NCBI GenBank assembly: GCA_934691925.1 | Contig: CAKUTI010000008.1 | Coordinates: 1-61,732, forward strand | DNA length: 61,732 bases | From: an uncultured Treponema sp. | GTDB taxonomy: Bacteria > Spirochaetota > Spirochaetia > Treponematales > Treponemataceae | Reading direction: 5' to 3' | Part shown: positions 35,452-43,956 of the stretch, in pieces | How positions within the stretch are numbered: the first letter of the stretch is position 1 | Layout of the letters: every line of letters begins with the position of its first letter | Notes under the pieces: model-generated | Told to the model about the DNA's origin: nothing | Database searches by the model: none | Seen by the model: only the letters and a program-made list of their open reading frames with translations | Made by a program: the position numbers and the translations under genes

Positions 35452-36378
35452 TCAGCGGCTGTAGGCGAGCAGGCTAAGCTCGAGAGCTTTTCTGCACATT
35501 TCATCCGCGCCGCCCTTGCAAAGTGCGGTTGCGAAAGGCCGGCCTGCAAGAACGCAGCTTGCTCCCAATGCCATTGCGGTTGCAACGTCAAGCGAGTTTC
35601 GCACTCCGCCGTCAACCCAGATTTCTCCGCAGCTGTTTCTGATTTCTTTTCCGTATTCAAGAAGAAATTCAGCAGTCGAGCCTTTTCTTGTCTCGATTCT
35701 GCCGCCGTGGTTTGAAATATATGCTATGTCGGGCTTCACTTCCTCTACAAGCTCGATGTCGCTTTCTGTGAAAATTCCTTTTATTGCGAACGGAATTTTT
35801 ATTGTTGACTTTATCTCTTTTAGCTGGGCCGCGCTTTTCTTTTCAAGCTGGACTTTGTTCCGCATTGTCAAAATATTGTACGAGTCGATGTCGATTCCGG
35901 CGATTTTCGCGCAGCCGGAAGCCCATTCAAGTCTTTCCAGAATCTTTTTGTTTGAGTACGGCTTTATGAAGACCGATGTCTGAGTCTCATTTTTGATTTT
36001 TTTCAGCGCGGCGATTCCGAATTTCAGCTTCTCGTCTGGAAATCCGTCTCCAATGCTGAGTCCGATTCCGACTTTATGAACTGCCTGAATTATTTCTGAA
36101 TAGTAGGACTCTTCGTCTGGAAAGCCGATATTCTCAACCGCGCCTGTCATCGGGGCAATCGAGATGTTCGGAATCCGCTCCTCAGGATTTTTTTCAAGAA
36201 GATTTTCGATTTTTTTCTGTACTTCGGGATTTTCTCTGCGGAGCTTTTCCCAGCCGAGGCAGTTCAATATGAAATTTTCATTTTTTCTGACTCCGCCCAT
36301 TCCCGGAAGCTCGCCTGAGCAGCCTCTTCCGTTGCAGATTTTGCAGAATTTGCATTTGAAATTATTTCCCGTAGACAC
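35452..36378 (-). CDS. FMN-dependent alpha-hydroxy-acid dehydrogenase-like protein with N-terminal cysteine cluster
   Basis: A 308-residue TIM-barrel flavoprotein. Late motifs fit the lactate oxidase/IDI-2 group: IPFAIKGIFTESDIELV (conserved Lys), AYISNHGGRIE (His/Arg), IWVDGGVRNSLDVATAMALGASCVLAGRP. The N-terminus has Cys9-X2-Cys12-X2-Cys15-X4-Cys20 followed by GELPGMGG, which could bind Zn or an Fe-S cluster. Substrate unknown. The start is GTG at 36378; no ATG fits upstream, and a TATAAT box ends 8 bases before it without a Shine-Dalgarno. Confidence 0.82.
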   Translation of the reverse strand: MSTGNNFKCKFCKICNGRGCSGELPGMGGVRKNENFILNCLGWEKLRRENPEVQKKIENLLEKNPEERIPNISIAPMTGAVENIGFPDEESYYSEIIQAVHKVGIGLSIGDGFPDEKLKFGIAALKKIKNETQTSVFIKPYSNKKILERLEWASGCAKIAGIDIDSYNILTMRNKVQLEKKSAAQLKEIKSTIKIPFAIKGIFTESDIELVEEVKPDIAYISNHGGRIETRKGSTAEFLLEYGKEIRNSCGEIWVDGGVRNSLDVATAMALGASCVLAGRPFATALCKGGADEMCRKALELSLLAYSR

Positions 36379-36561
36379 AATCGAAAATTATAGCGAAAAT
36401 TCGCTGACATTTAAACACAGCTGTTTTTTCTCGTCTCTTCGTTTGCCGTTCCCCTCATTTTTTTAGATTCGCCGAAACTTAAATTTTCCCCTTAAAATCC
36501 GATAATTGAAGAAACGAGATTTTGACTTTAAAAATCTAAGCAAGGTGGGAGACTTGAATAG

Positions 36562-39500
36562 ATGAAAAACAGCAATAAATATTCGGTTGCAGCCGGAATC
36601 GGGATTTTTGTTCTTGCGGCTCTTTTTTCTGTGTCGCTGCTTTGTGCGGCGGTTGATTTTGGCGGAATGTCGCCTGCCAGCAGCTCTCTTTTTTATAGAT
36701 TCGGAAAAATTTTCACGGGCGTGTACGGAGTTTGCTCTGTCTGCATCCCTGTTTTTTTGATTGCCGCAGGCTTGCAGTGCTTCAATTCAAAATGGTCGGC
36801 GAGAAACGGAGTTGTACTTGCAGGCTCGGTCGTTCCGTTTTTCACGCTTGACGCTCTTGAGCATATAATCAGAATGATTTCCTCTTCTGAAAGCGGAAGC
36901 GTTATGGCAGTTAAAATCGGCGCGGTTGTCTTGATTGGCGCAATGCTTATTGCCGCTGAATTTATTCTGCTTGCGATTCTCGGCGAAGTTGTCGCGTCGG
37001 CAATAAAAAAGCATAAAAATGAAGAGTCTGTTTTTGATGACTCAGATGAGAATTCTGATTCGAATTTTGATGAAAATTCGGAAGATTCTATTTCTGAATC
37101 CGGTGCTGACGAAAATCTTGATGAAAATGAAGATTCAAAAAATTATTCGTTTTTGGAAGATGAAAAAAAATCTGAATCTGAGAATCTAAATCAAAAAGAT
37201 GAGAAAAATGCGGAAAATTCTGTTTCATTTGATTTGAATCAAAAAGAAATCGGCGAAAGTAATATTGAAGAAAAGTCAGAAAATTTTGATGAGAAAACTG
37301 AAAATGAATCTTCTGATGACGCGCCGTTTGACTTGAAAAACGACAAAATTTTCAACGAGCAGAAAAAGCTTTTAAAAGATTTGATTGCGGTCGGAAAATC
37401 CGAGGAAGAAAAAAAGAAATTTGAGCAGGAGCTTTCTGAAACTGAAGAAAAACTGAATCAAAACGAAGAAAAAACTGAAAATACAAAAAATATTGAATCT
37501 CTCGAAATCTCCGAAGAAGAAGAAAATGCGCCTGAGCTGGAGAACGAGAAAAAATTCGCTTTTGAATTGCCAGAGCCGCAGAATTTTGACGATGAGAATC
37601 CTGAAAAAGCGGATGCGGAAGAAAATCCTGCTGAAAACGCTGAATCTGAAAAAACTTTTAAAGAGGAAATCGATGAGATTCCGTTTGTCGTTGAAAACGA
37701 GCCTTTAGTTGACGAAGAAACTTTTGTTGATGAGCAAATTCCTGTTTCTGACGGCGATTTTGAAGGGCCGACAGTTTCAGAGCCAACTCTTCCTGAGCCA
37801 GATGTCGTTGAAAACGATTTTGTGCCGGACTCGCCGGTTCCGCTTTCAGAAAGCGATTTTTCTTTTGTTGATGGAAATATTTCAGAAAACGTGTTTTCGG
37901 AAGACACAGCTGTGGAAGAGAAGGCGGATTTTGAAAATAAAGTTCCTGAAAAACTGCCGGAAAATCCCGCGGTGGAAAATCCGGAAGCCGATTCTGATCC
38001 CAATTTTGCGGAAAATCGCGACGATTCTAACCTTGTCGAAACTTCAGAAAACGTTGCAAAAAATCCTGAAATCGAGCCTGAGACGAACACAGCCGACTAC
38101 GAGGAAATCAACGATATTTTTGATGAAATGGACGAGGATGCGGCTGAAAATCCTGTAATCAAAGAGAAAAAGTCTTCTGAGCCGAAAACGGAAGAGCTTC
38201 CTGATGATTTTTTTGATAACGAGGACGATGAAGACCGCTCTTTGAACTGCGTTGCAGGAATTGACGACGATTCTTCGGAAGAAAATGAAGAAAATCCCGA
38301 GGATTTTAAAAATTCAGCTCCAAATGAAAAGGAAAATTTTGGCGCGCAGGATTCTGAAAATGAAAGCGATTTCAAATCTAACGATTTTAAGTCAGAAAGT
38401 TTTGAAGAGCCGGCTGTAAACGACTCTGATTTTACCGGCGATGAAGCTGAATCTAGCGGTTTTGAAGCAGCCGAGCCGGAGCTTGAAAATCAAAATTCAA
38501 TTTCTGAAAATGATGAGTTTGAAATCCCAGACTTCACAGACGATGAGTTTGCAGATTCGGAATCTACTGATTCGGAATCTGAATCAGAAAATGAGGAATT
38601 TGATGACAGCGCGGATTTCGATGAGCCGGACTTTGAAGAGCCTGTTGAAAACGAAAACGAATTCGACGAGACAGACGAGTCTGAAAACGAACAGTCTGAA
38701 AATGAAGACTTTGAAATCGAAGATGACGGAAGCGATGAGCCGGAGGTTGCCGAAGAGCAATTTGAAAACGACGAATCTTCTGAAAATTCAGAAAGCGTTG
38801 CAAACGCAAAAATTGCAGAAACTCTTGAAAGCGATTCTTTTTCCGATTCTCAGCAAAACGAGGTTCAGCCGGAGAAAAAATTCGGCTCGCTTTTGAAAAA
38901 GGCTGACTCGCTTGTTGCCACGTCGAAAATCAGCGAGGAAGACAGAAAAGCCGGAATCACGGCGGACGATGCCCCTTACGAGCGCGCGAAAAAACGCAGA
39001 ATCGCAAGCTACAGCATCTCTTCTGAGCTTTTGAACAAATACGAGAACGGCCAGTATTGGATTATCGACGACGAGACGAAACGCTCGGGCGAGTATCTTA
39101 CAAAAACATTAAAGGAATTTGGAATTGACGCACAGGTTACAGGAATTAGAAAAGGTCCTGTCGTAACGATGTTCGAGCTTTTGCCTGCCCCGGGCGTAAA
39201 GCTCAGCAGAATTGTCTCTTTGCAGGACAATATCGCGCTTTCTCTGGCGGCAAGCTCTGTGCGAATTGTCGCGCCGATTCCAGGAAAGCATGCGGTCGGA
39301 ATCGAAGTTCCGAACAAGAAACGCGCAGTTGTGAGCTTCCGCGAGATTATTGAGATGGACTTGCCTGAGTTCAAGAAGATGCAGATTCCTGTGATTCTCG
39401 GAAAGGACATTTCAGGCGAGCCTCACGTTATCGATTTGACAAAAACGCCCCATTTGCTTATTGCTGGCTCTACAGGCTCTGGAAAATCTGTCTGTGTGAA

Positions 39501-40416
39501 CTCGATGATTCTTTCGATTTTGTACAAGCGTTCGCCAGAGCAGGTCAAGCTTGTTTTGATTGACCCGAAAGTTGTCGAGCTTAAACTTTACAACGATATT
39601 CCTCATCTTCTGACTCCTGTAATCACCGAGCCTAAGCGCGCTTTGCAGGCCTTGCAGTATTGTCTTTGCGAGATGGAGCGTCGTTATGCCTGCCTTGACG
39701 GAATGGGCGTTCGCGACATTGTTTCATACAACAAGAAAATTGTTGAGAAGCATATTGCGACGGAAAAACTTCCTTACATCGTTGTGATTATTGACGAATT
39801 TGCGGATTTGATGGCGACGACTGGAAAAGAGCTTGAGTCTGCGGTTGCGCGTCTTGCTGCGATGAGTCGCGCGGTTGGAATTCATCTTGTGCTTGCGACT
39901 CAGCGTCCGTCAGTCAACGTTATCACAGGCTTGATTAAAGCGAACATTCCTAGCCGGATTGCGTTTATGGTTGCGAGCCGTCAGGATTCACAGATTATCA
40001 TTGACGGAATCGGAGCTGAAAAGCTTCTTGGAAAAGGCGATATGCTTTATTCAAGCGCGACGGATCCGTTCCCTACGCGTATTCAGGGAACGCTTGTCGG
40101 AGATGACGAGGTTGAGCGCGTTGTGAACGATGTTAAGCAGTACGGCGAGCCGGATTATATTGACGATGAGATTTTCGTTGAGGACGAGGAAGAGGAGTCT
40201 TCAGGGCCGGGCTTGTTCAGCGACGGAGAAGACCCGCTTTATGATCAGGCCCTGCAGATTGTCGTTCAGGCCGGAAAGGCGAGCGCGAGCTATATCCAGC
40301 GCAGGCTTAAAATCGGCTATAACCGAGCGGCGCGACTTGTCGAGGAAATGGAAGAGCGCGGAATCGTAGGCCCGCAAAACGGCTCGAAGCCGCGCGAGGT
40401 TATCCATATTCCGTGA
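36562..40416 (+). CDS. ftsK: DNA translocase FtsK/SpoIIIE with very long acidic linker
   Basis: A 1284-residue protein. Four membrane helices (about 8-146) precede a linker of roughly 600 residues (about 155-770, bases 37021-38870) rich in Glu, Asp, Asn and Ser. The translocase core follows: DGxxPGV-like FELLPAPGVKLSRI, Walker A GSTGSGKSV (about 968), VLIDPKVVEL, Walker B VVIIDEFADLM (about 1075), LATQRPSVNVITG and FMVASRQDSQIIID. The C-terminal winged-helix gamma domain (about 1220-1284: QALQIVVQAGKASASYIQRRL) would read KOPS-like DNA sites. FtsK segregates chromosome ends at the septum. ATG is supported by GGGAG 11 bases upstream. Confidence 0.95.
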   Translation: MKNSNKYSVAAGIGIFVLAALFSVSLLCAAVDFGGMSPASSSLFYRFGKIFTGVYGVCSVCIPVFLIAAGLQCFNSKWSARNGVVLAGSVVPFFTLDALEHIIRMISSSESGSVMAVKIGAVVLIGAMLIAAEFILLAILGEVVASAIKKHKNEESVFDDSDENSDSNFDENSEDSISESGADENLDENEDSKNYSFLEDEKKSESENLNQKDEKNAENSVSFDLNQKEIGESNIEEKSENFDEKTENESSDDAPFDLKNDKIFNEQKKLLKDLIAVGKSEEEKKKFEQELSETEEKLNQNEEKTENTKNIESLEISEEEENAPELENEKKFAFELPEPQNFDDENPEKADAEENPAENAESEKTFKEEIDEIPFVVENEPLVDEETFVDEQIPVSDGDFEGPTVSEPTLPEPDVVENDFVPDSPVPLSESDFSFVDGNISENVFSEDTAVEEKADFENKVPEKLPENPAVENPEADSDPNFAENRDDSNLVETSENVAKNPEIEPETNTADYEEINDIFDEMDEDAAENPVIKEKKSSEPKTEELPDDFFDNEDDEDRSLNCVAGIDDDSSEENEENPEDFKNSAPNEKENFGAQDSENESDFKSNDFKSESFEEPAVNDSDFTGDEAESSGFEAAEPELENQNSISENDEFEIPDFTDDEFADSESTDSESESENEEFDDSADFDEPDFEEPVENENEFDETDESENEQSENEDFEIEDDGSDEPEVAEEQFENDESSENSESVANAKIAETLESDSFSDSQQNEVQPEKKFGSLLKKADSLVATSKISEEDRKAGITADDAPYERAKKRRIASYSISSELLNKYENGQYWIIDDETKRSGEYLTKTLKEFGIDAQVTGIRKGPVVTMFELLPAPGVKLSRIVSLQDNIALSLAASSVRIVAPIPGKHAVGIEVPNKKRAVVSFREIIEMDLPEFKKMQIPVILGKDISGEPHVIDLTKTPHLLIAGSTGSGKSVCVNSMILSILYKRSPEQVKLVLIDPKVVELKLYNDIPHLLTPVITEPKRALQALQYCLCEMERRYACLDGMGVRDIVSYNKKIVEKHIATEKLPYIVVIIDEFADLMATTGKELESAVARLAAMSRAVGIHLVLATQRPSVNVITGLIKANIPSRIAFMVASRQDSQIIIDGIGAEKLLGKGDMLYSSATDPFPTRIQGTLVGDDEVERVVNDVKQYGEPDYIDDEIFVEDEEEESSGPGLFSDGEDPLYDQALQIVVQAGKASASYIQRRLKIGYNRAARLVEEMEERGIVGPQNGSKPREVIHIP

Positions 40417-40480
40417 TGATTCTTTAATCCAGTTTTTTGTGAAACTTGATTTTAATGCGTTGAATCTTAAATTTAAAACG

Positions 40481-40526
40481 AAAAAAGCTGCCTTGTGCGA
40501 TATTGTCGCTTGGCAGCTTTTGCTTT
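40481..40526. terminator. Terminator between ftsK and the CBM48 gene
   Basis: AAAAGCTGCC (40483-40492) pairs perfectly with GGCAGCTTTT (40512-40521). T-rich sequence follows on the plus side and A-rich sequence precedes it, so it is bidirectional for convergent genes. Confidence 0.8.
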
Positions 40527-40546
40527 TGGCTCTAGTTTTGTCTGTC

Positions 40547-40855
40547 TTAGCAGATTACAACAGAATTGTCTGTTGAGCTGAACGGAGCTGGAATGTATTT
40601 ATCAGCGGCCCAGTCATTTTCCCATCGGCTTCCGTCAAGAAGGTATCTGAACTGATATTCTTTTCCGGCAGGAAGTGCGATTTTTACAGAGAATGTACCA
40701 TCCTTTCCTTTTTTGAGAGGTGTTTCTGTAGAGCTCCAGCTGTTAAAATCTCCAGCAATAGTGATAGAGTGTGCGCCCTGAGCTGCTTCTGGAGTTACCG
40801 AGAATGTAACATTGCAAGTCTTCTTGTCCTTGGAATAAGATTTTTTTAAAGCCAT
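40547..40855 (-). CDS. Stand-alone CBM48 glycogen-binding domain protein
   Basis: A 102-residue protein made almost entirely of one isoamylase N-terminal/AMPK-type domain: VTFSVTPEAAQGAHSITIAGDFNSWSSTETPLKKGKDGTFSVKIALPAGKEYQFRYLLDGSRWENDWAAD. The GDFNxW and YxFRYLLDG motifs are the usual glycogen-binding signatures. It has no catalytic domain and no export signal, so it should be a cytoplasmic glycogen-binding or regulatory protein. ATG 40855 is supported by GGAG 9 bases upstream; a 14-codon upstream extension is rejected. Confidence 0.88.
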   Translation of the reverse strand: MALKKSYSKDKKTCNVTFSVTPEAAQGAHSITIAGDFNSWSSTETPLKKGKDGTFSVKIALPAGKEYQFRYLLDGSRWENDWAADKYIPAPFSSTDNSVVIC

Positions 40856-40974
40856 AGTGTATCTCCATATTTTTTCTATGATGACTGATTTTATCATTTT
40901 TCAGTTCTTATGACAAACTTTTTAATTAAAATTTTCTTAAAAAAGGCTTAAAAAATAGATTTTTTTAATGATTG

Positions 40975-41003
40975 TTGCCGACAAATGCAAAAAGAAGTAT
41001 GAT
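40975..41003 (+). promoter_or_regulatory. Promoter of metK
   Basis: TTGCCG (40975-40980) and TATGAT (40998-41003) with a 17-base spacer form a good sigma-70-type promoter. Transcription would start near 41010 and give a leader of about 95 bases. Confidence 0.6.
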
Positions 41004-41040
41004 TACCAGGATTTTACAATATTTTCCGCCGATTTAGCCT

Positions 41041-41105
41041 AACTTGCAGAGCGGAAGCTGTTCCGTATGGAATCAGCAAAATCTTGCTAAAATGGAGGCT
41101 CTTAA
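41041..41105 (+). promoter_or_regulatory. Structured metK leader with overlapping hairpins
   Basis: Hairpin 1: GCTGTTCC (41057-41064) with GGAATCAGC (41069-41077), one bulge. Hairpin 2: AGCAA (41075-41079) with TTGCT (41084-41088). They share AGC and cannot form together. Hairpin 2 lies 5 bases before the Shine-Dalgarno GGAGG (41094-41098). It does not match the SAM-I consensus start; a different SAM-responsive element is possible. Confidence 0.4.
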
Positions 41106-42329
41106 ATGAGTTCTTTCGACAACAAAATCAATAAAAATCATTATCTTTTTACTTCCGAGTCCGTGGGCGAGGGGCATCCTGACAAGCTTTGCGATCAGGT
41201 TTCAGACGCTGTTTTGGACTACTGTCTTTCTCTCGACAAAGATGTTCACGTTGCATGCGAGACTTTCTCAACAACTGACTTTTTGCTTGTAGGCGGCGAG
41301 ATTGGCTTTCAGAACTATAAAGTTGAGAACCCTAAGGAATTCAACGCGAATATCGAGCGGATTGCCCGCAAAGTCGCGGTTGACATCGGTTACACTTCAA
41401 AAGATGTCGGCTTGGACGGAAACAACTGCCTTTTTATGAACCGGCTTCATGCCCAGTCTGCGGACATAAACCAGGGCGTTGTGGGGAAAGGACTTGACGA
41501 GTATGAAGGACAGCAGGGCGCGGGCGACCAGGGAATGATGTTCGGCTTTGCATGCAACGAAACTCCAGTTTTGATGCCGGCTCCGATTTACTATTCTCAC
41601 CAGATTTTGCTAAAGGCGCACGAGCTTCGCCACAGCGGAAAAATAAGCTGGCTTCGCCCGGATGCAAAGTCTCAGGTTACAGTTGAGTATGACGAGAATC
41701 ACAAGCCTTTGAGAATCGACACAGTTGTTGTCTCTCATCAGCACAATCCTGATGTGGAATACAGCACAATCAAAGATACAATCATCAACGAGATTATAAA
41801 GCCTGTTCTTGAGCCGACTGGACTTTTGGACGAGAACACAAAATTCTTCATCAATCCGACCGGAAAATTTGTAATCGGCGGACCTGACGGAGATTCAGGA
41901 CTTACAGGACGCAAAATCATTGTTGACACTTACGGCGGAATGGGACGGCACGGCGGCGGCTGCTTCTCTGGAAAAGACCCGAGCAAGGTTGACCGCTCGG
42001 CTGCCTACATGGCGCGCTACATTGCAAAAAACATTGTTGCGGCAGGTCTTGCAGACAGAGCGGAAATTGAGCTTGCATATGCGATTGGAGTTCCGTTCCC
42101 GGTTTCCATTCTGGTTGAGACATTCGGAACTGAAAAAGCTGAGCGCGGCAAGATTGAAGCGGCGGTCGAGAAGATTTTTGACTGCACTCCGGCCGGAATC
42201 ATCAGGACGCTGAACTTGAAGCAGCCGATTTATCAGAAAACAGCTTCTTACGGACACTTTGGAAGAGAAGACTTTCCGTGGGAAAAGACAGACAAGGTTG
42301 AAGAGCTTAAAAAAGAGGTTTTGCGTTAG
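41106..42329 (+). CDS. metK: S-adenosylmethionine synthetase
   Basis: A 407-residue MetK that makes SAM from methionine and ATP. Motifs are [66 protein letters not shown] and [27 protein letters not shown], holding the metal and phosphate-binding residues; the glycine loop reads GGGCFSGKD instead of GGGAFSGKD. GGAGG lies 7 bases before the ATG. A promoter and structured leader upstream suggest control by SAM or methionine supply. Confidence 0.97.
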   Translation: MSSFDNKINKNHYLFTSESVGEGHPDKLCDQVSDAVLDYCLSLDKDVHVACETFSTTDFLLVGGEIGFQNYKVENPKEFNANIERIARKVAVDIGYTSKDVGLDGNNCLFMNRLHAQSADINQGVVGKGLDEYEGQQGAGDQGMMFGFACNETPVLMPAPIYYSHQILLKAHELRHSGKISWLRPDAKSQVTVEYDENHKPLRIDTVVVSHQHNPDVEYSTIKDTIINEIIKPVLEPTGLLDENTKFFINPTGKFVIGGPDGDSGLTGRKIIVDTYGGMGRHGGGCFSGKDPSKVDRSAAYMARYIAKNIVAAGLADRAEIELAYAIGVPFPVSILVETFGTEKAERGKIEAAVEKIFDCTPAGIIRTLNLKQPIYQKTASYGHFGREDFPWEKTDKVEELKKEVLR

Positions 42330-42413
42330 TGCTGGAAGCCCCGAAGTTGCGGAGCAGCAGCTGCCTGTTTTTGCCCGCAGAGGCAGCTTCGCAATGAGCG
42401 TTAGCGAAGGCGT

Positions 42414-42432
42414 GAGTTTTCAGTGAAAACTC
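42414..42432. repeat. Intergenic inverted repeat after metK
   Basis: GAGTTTTC (42414-42421) and GAAAACTC (42425-42432) form a perfect 8-bp hairpin with a 3-base loop. No T run follows. It lies in a GC-rich 236-base gap (42330-42565) that also contains the hairpin GCTGCC/GGCAGC (from 42360) and AGCGTTAGCGAAGGCG-type sequence; no gene is seen there. Confidence 0.5.
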
Positions 42433-42565
42433 GCACATAGCGACCCAACATTTTGTAAAAAAGGATAGTTCTTTGATTTCTTGTTGAGAGGATTCCGCCA
42501 CGGACGGCGGAAAAAAGCAGCAGAATTGCGACAGGATGTCGAGGAACGCCCTATAGAAGAAAAAT

Positions 42566-43243
42566 ATGACAAAAGTTGCAGAAATTGACCCTAGAATCAC
42601 GCCGCAGTCGAAACGGCAGGCTCATATTCATTACATAATCGCGTTTTGCGGCGGTTTTTTGGGAGTTTTTCCGATTGTGAATGTGATTGGCTTGCTTGGC
42701 TCTGCGCAGACTTCAAACCTGATTGAATGCGTTCATTCAATAATCGGGCAGGACTGGATTGCGCTTTGCCAGCATGCGGCTGGAGTCGCGCTTTATGTGC
42801 TCGCGACTTTCCTAGTAACTTATCTAAGCCATCACACAAAGCTGAACATAAAGCTGCTCGCGCTTTTTGTCGATGTGGCGACGGGCTTTGTCATGTGGCG
42901 TATGCCGGACAATCTTCCCGAGCTTTTCTATCTTTATCCGACATTTTTCGCGCTTTCTTTTCAGTGGTGCTCGTTTTCAGGCGGATACGGCTACAATTGC
43001 TCAACGATTTTTTCAACGAACAATCTTAGGCAGTGCGTGAGCGCGTTCACGGAAACTTATTTCAACGGAAAACGCGAGTTTAAATTGAAGGCTATTTTTT
43101 ACGGAGCGACTTTAATCGCTTTTCATCTTGGAGTTGCGGCGGCGTTTTTTGCATGGTACAAAATCGGAAATATCTGCTTTCCGCTCGTTGTTCTTCCGTG
43201 CGCTCTGGCGGCTTTTCTCGTTGTCTCGCCTGTAAAAAAATAA
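42566..43243 (+). CDS. DUF1275 (YoaK-like) membrane protein
   Basis: A 225-residue protein with about six membrane helices. FALSFQWCSFSGGYGYNCSTIFSTNNLRQCV matches the DUF1275 core. The family's function is unknown. An ATG at 42566 follows AGAAGAAAA, a weak ribosome site. The stop is 4 bases from the nth ATG, so the two are likely translated together. Confidence 0.85.
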   Translation: MTKVAEIDPRITPQSKRQAHIHYIIAFCGGFLGVFPIVNVIGLLGSAQTSNLIECVHSIIGQDWIALCQHAAGVALYVLATFLVTYLSHHTKLNIKLLALFVDVATGFVMWRMPDNLPELFYLYPTFFALSFQWCSFSGGYGYNCSTIFSTNNLRQCVSAFTETYFNGKREFKLKAIFYGATLIAFHLGVAAAFFAWYKIGNICFPLVVLPCALAAFLVVSPVKK

Positions 43244-43247
43244 GAAA

Positions 43248-43892
43248 ATGATTCTTCCAAGAGAAAAAATTGTCGAGATAATGGAGCGTTTCAAGAAGCA
43301 GAATCCGAACCCAAAAAGCGAGCTGGAATTCAAGAATCCTTACACGCTTTTGGTCTCGGTTGTGCTTAGCGCGCAGGCGACAGACAAGTCTGTGAATCTT
43401 TACACGAAGCCGCTTTACGAAGTTGCCGACACGCCTGAAAAAATGCTGGAGCTTGGGCAGGAAAAGCTCGTTGAATTTATAAAGCCGATAGGTCTTTGGA
43501 AAAACAAGTCAAAAAATATAATCGCCTTGAGCAAAAAATTGATAGAAGATTTCGGCGGAAAAGTTCCGGAGGCGCGCGAGGAGCTTATGACGCTTCCCGG
43601 AGTCGGGCGGAAAACTGCGAATGTTGTTCTGAACGTTGTCTTTGGAAAGCACACGATGCCGGTTGACACTCATCTTCTGCGTGTATGTCCGAAAATCGGG
43701 CTTGCCGAGGGAACAACTCCTGAGCAGGTTGAGCAGTCGCTTTTGGAGAATATTCCTAACGAGTATCTTGAGTTCGCTCATCACTGGATTTTGCTTCACG
43801 GACGATATGTCTGCACGGCTAGAAATCCGAAATGCGCGGAATGTCTGATAAACGATTTGTGCATGGGCCGGAATTTCACTAAAATCGATTGA
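43248..43892 (+). CDS. nth: Endonuclease III (DNA glycosylase/AP lyase)
   Basis: A 214-residue base-excision repair enzyme that removes oxidised pyrimidines. The helix-hairpin-helix reads LPGVGRKTANVVLNVVFG with the catalytic Lys; the catalytic Asp is in PVDTHLLRV. The Fe-S ligands follow C-X6-C-X2-C-X5-C (CTARNPKCAECLINDLC). Length is normal. It directly follows the DUF1275 gene with a 4-base gap and no Shine-Dalgarno. Confidence 0.96.
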   Translation: MILPREKIVEIMERFKKQNPNPKSELEFKNPYTLLVSVVLSAQATDKSVNLYTKPLYEVADTPEKMLELGQEKLVEFIKPIGLWKNKSKNIIALSKKLIEDFGGKVPEAREELMTLPGVGRKTANVVLNVVFGKHTMPVDTHLLRVCPKIGLAEGTTPEQVEQSLLENIPNEYLEFAHHWILLHGRYVCTARNPKCAECLINDLCMGRNFTKID

Positions 43893-43956
43893 AACTATTC
43901 GATAAAAACAAGGCAAACAAAACAGGCAAAGATTTTTGATATAAAAGAGGTGTTTT

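Noticed and set aside
37458..38090. 210-residue Ser-rich open frame antisense to the FtsK linker
   Set aside because: Long only because the acidic, low-complexity DNA lacks stops on both strands.
41010..41105. SAM-I riboswitch before metK
   Set aside because: The leader lacks the characteristic CUUAUC...GAGG start and the four-way junction; only two short overlapping hairpins are seen.
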